Source: Phytohabitans maris (GTDB lineage: Bacteria; Actinomycetota; Actinomycetes; Mycobacteriales; Micromonosporaceae). Taken from it: DNA of 64,000 nucleotides. Below the pieces are notes generated by a model. It searched no databases. It worked only from the letters and a program-made list of their open reading frames with translations, and was not told the DNA's origin. Shown piece by piece: positions 62,211 to 64,000 of the stretch. Location: the NCBI RefSeq assembly GCF_031085175.1, contig NZ_JAVHUY010000005.1, positions 211,497 through 275,496 of the forward strand, given 5' to 3'. How positions within the stretch are numbered: the stretch's first letter is position 1; every line of letters starts with the position of its first letter. Position numbers and translations under genes: made by a program.

Positions 62211-63875
62211 TCAGGCCGCGGTTTTCAGTCGTGTGCGGGTGATGTAGTCCTCGACGTGCTGGTCGATGGTGGCTAGGGCGTGGCGGAGGGTGGGTGGGGC
62301 TTGAGGCTGGTCGGCGGCGGTGAGTGGTCGTAGGAGTCGGTTGTGGAGTTTGGTGTAGAAGATCGCTAGGCGTTGCCCGTCGGGGGTCAGGGTGTAGGTG
62401 TGGGTGTGTTCGATCCGGTGGATTAGGCCGTTGGCGCGTAGCCGGCGCAGGTCGTAGGTCATCTGGCTGGTGCTGTAGCTGGTGCCGAGCAGCCGGGCGG
62501 TCAAGGCGCGAAGGCTGTTGTTGGTGATGCCGGTGACGGCGAACAGGTTCAGGCATAGGGCGCCGGTCAGGGCCATGACCCGAGGGTCGCCGAAGCGAAG
62601 CGCTGGGGCCCTCCTGCCGTCCTCGGTGAGGGTGGGCTGGGCGACCCGCTCGATGGCTGGGCTCGCCAGGACACAGCCCTGACCGACCCGGATAGTGTCC
62701 AACAGTCGGCGGTTGACGTCACGGGCCTTGACGACGAGTTCGTCGAGGTGTTCCAGGCGGCGCAGCACGCGCAGGTCGTAGGTGTCGTTGATGACGGTTT
62801 CGATACGCAGCGCGCGGCGGTCTTTGAGGTAGTACTTGATCCGCGAGTGGCGGTAGAAGGCATTGACGACGACGCCGTCGTTGTCCCGGTCGATCGCGGT
62901 GCGGAACACGCCGTGGGTGGTGGAGCGGACCTGCCGGTTGAAGATGATCTCCATGTTGTCGGGGCGGCCGATGTCCAGGTTGTCCGCGGCGAGGGCTTCG
63001 AAGAAGGCCCGAGCGTGGTGGGGTGCGCTGAACACGATGGTCTTGGCGACCTCGACCTGGCGCATGGAGATGTCCCACCAGTAGCCGGCCTGCCGGTCGG
63101 TGCCGGTGAACGGCAACGGCAGCCGGGCCCACCAGCGTTCGGCGAACACCGTAATGGTGCCGGGGCCGAGCCGGTCACAGATGTCCTGCAGCGCGGCGGG
63201 CTCGTCACAGGAGGCGAACCCGTTGGACAGTTCGGTGAAGCCGACACCCGCTGCGGTGGCTTGGCGTTTGGCCCACTCGTGCCCGTTGATCCAAATCTTG
63301 CCCGGGTAGGGAAAGTAGGCGCAGATCTTGATGAACGCCGGGCCGACCTGCTCGTCCCATAGGTAGAAGTAGTAGCAGGTGACCCGGCGTTCGACCCGTT
63401 GGTAGGAGAACCACACCGCGCCGGTCCCGGTTTCGGACTTGGTGCCGGTGAAGACTCGTTGGTATTCCTGCGCGACGCCGATCGCGGCGACCTGAGACCG
63501 GCCGGTGGCGGCGGCCTTGCGGATCAGCGGCATCATCTGATCGATCTTGCGTTCCGGCCACGGGCTGTCGGCCAGCACACCCGGTCTGCTGTTGTCCTTC
63601 TTCCCAGCAAAGCTGATGACCGGGATGTCGTTGGCCCGCGCGAACGACATCACGGCCCGGCGGAACGTCTGTCCCCGGCGTTCCAGCAACGCCGGTGATG
63701 GCACCGGCTTGCCCTCATGCTGGGTCAGGAAGCTGACCACCTGGCCGCCCACCATCAGGTTCGGCACGGACAAGGTGAGATAGACCCGGTCCAGGCAGTC
63801 GATCTCCAGCAGCTTGCGCCCGTCGAGTACGTCGTTGACCGTCACCGCGTTCGTTCTGGACACACGCGCTGCCAT
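62211..63875 (-). CDS. Uncharacterised actinobacterial protein, 554 residues, C-terminal winged helix
   Basis: From ATG 63875, 7 bases after GGGAGG. The sequence is conserved-looking throughout: TVNDVLDGRKLLEIDCLDRV, SYQRVERRVTCYYFYLWDEQ, KICAYFPYPGKIWINGHEWA, NAFYRHSRIKYYLKDRRALR. The last 140 residues contain a winged helix (LLGTSYSTSQMTYDLRRLR, HTHTYTLTPDGQRLAIFYTK). From memory it belongs to a large family of about 500-550 residues found in several copies in many actinobacterial genomes and called only hypothetical. Such copy number suggests mobility, but no transposase catalytic triad, terminal inverted repeat or partner gene was identified. I do not assign a function. Confidence 0.75.
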   Translation of the reverse strand: MAARVSRTNAVTVNDVLDGRKLLEIDCLDRVYLTLSVPNLMVGGQVVSFLTQHEGKPVPSPALLERRGQTFRRAVMSFARANDIPVISFAGKKDNSRPGVLADSPWPERKIDQMMPLIRKAAATGRSQVAAIGVAQEYQRVFTGTKSETGTGAVWFSYQRVERRVTCYYFYLWDEQVGPAFIKICAYFPYPGKIWINGHEWAKRQATAAGVGFTELSNGFASCDEPAALQDICDRLGPGTITVFAERWWARLPLPFTGTDRQAGYWWDISMRQVEVAKTIVFSAPHHARAFFEALAADNLDIGRPDNMEIIFNRQVRSTTHGVFRTAIDRDNDGVVVNAFYRHSRIKYYLKDRRALRIETVINDTYDLRVLRRLEHLDELVVKARDVNRRLLDTIRVGQGCVLASPAIERVAQPTLTEDGRRAPALRFGDPRVMALTGALCLNLFAVTGITNNSLRALTARLLGTSYSTSQMTYDLRRLRANGLIHRIEHTHTYTLTPDGQRLAIFYTKLHNRLLRPLTAADQPQAPPTLRHALATIDQHVEDYITRTRLKTAA

Positions 63876-64000
63876 GACCGTGCACCTCCCGCAACCACAT
63901 CCGTGGATGCGAGGATGCGACCACCGCGAGCGGCCCCACCAGGCCAATCACCCGTCTGGGCGGTCCGAGGCGAAGCCTCCCTCGTGCGGTGGCCACCAAC
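63876..64000. other. Upstream region of the unknown gene, cut by window edge
   Basis: 125 bases to the window end. The GGGAGG ribosome-binding site of the minus-strand gene is at 63883-63890. No other gene is supported here; a promoter may lie beyond the edge. Confidence 0.4.

Noticed and set aside
62211..63875. Transposase call for the 554-residue protein
   Set aside because: No DDE, DEDD or serine/tyrosine recombinase motif, and no terminal inverted repeats or target duplications could be seen in the available flanks.

Overview
The window is high-GC, gene-dense DNA (long GC-rich codon runs, many GTG starts, many 4-bp start/stop overlaps). The gene families present point to a filamentous actinomycete, most likely Micromonosporales: NgcEFG and LpqY-SugABC sugar transporters, a CvnA/CvnB conservon pair, an FxSxx-COOH peptide system, and a small exonuclease-free polymerase-A protein. 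The organism call is inference from gene content; there is no rRNA or other phylogenetic marker here.

Layout. 1-2,726: the 3' end of an N-acetylglucosamine/chitobiose-type ABC transporter (ngcE fragment, ngcF, ngcG). 2,829-9,521: short housekeeping and unknown genes (polymerase A, nucleotidyltransferase, YCII protein, an HTH plus DUF6036-type pair, a PUA-like protein, amidohydrolase, YdjM-like membrane protein, DUF1707 protein). 9,733-11,633: a NarL-type two-component system. 12,143-20,433: a complete FxSxx-COOH ribosomal-peptide locus. It holds a 56-residue precursor ending in two FxS motifs, the radical SAM maturase FxsB and a HExxH protein on the plus strand, then converging on the minus strand the TIR protein FxsC and a giant ParA-TIR-NB-ARC-TPR protein FxsT. 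20,593-28,626: an alpha-glucan cluster (branching enzyme, GT4 synthase, debranching enzyme, divergent GH63-like glucosidase). 28,664-38,589: a VapBC pair, several small regulator-centred units (WYL/DinB/GNAT, beta-lactamase-fold hydrolase/ArsR, methyltransferase/GntR, D-amino-acid oxidase/TetR) and a 1.3-kb gene-free tract next to a Clp ATPase remnant. 38,967-43,219: an LpqY-SugABC trehalose importer. 43,278-46,984: a secreted protein, an unusual SARP-CGNR fusion regulator, a frameshifted ArsR-type regulator, a second secreted protein and a small gene fragment. 47,023-52,229: GH15, a membrane protein and a secreted GH13 amylase/pullulanase. 52,694-55,890: a PLP aminotransferase and a fused PhzE-like ADIC/anthranilate synthase. 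56,081-63,875: FGGY kinase, CvnA-CvnB, metK and a 554-residue protein of an uncharacterised actinobacterial family.

How the genes work together. The carbohydrate genes form a recurring theme: import of amino sugars and trehalose, secreted starch breakdown (GH13), intracellular alpha-glucan synthesis and trimming (GlgB, GT4, debranching enzyme, GH63-like, GH15). The most unusual block is the FxSxx locus, where a cyclophane-type RiPP pathway is physically tied to TIR and STAND-type (NB-ARC/TPR) proteins. These are domain types otherwise known from innate immunity and signalling, and the peptide's role is not established.

Non-coding structure. Four very strong intergenic inverted repeats (2,739; 32,416; 38,108; 52,452) share the layout of long perfect arms at gene ends. 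A run of four 14-16-nt repeats at 22-24-nt spacing lies in the gene-free tract near 32,900. No tRNA, rRNA, CRISPR array or complete insertion sequence was recognised.
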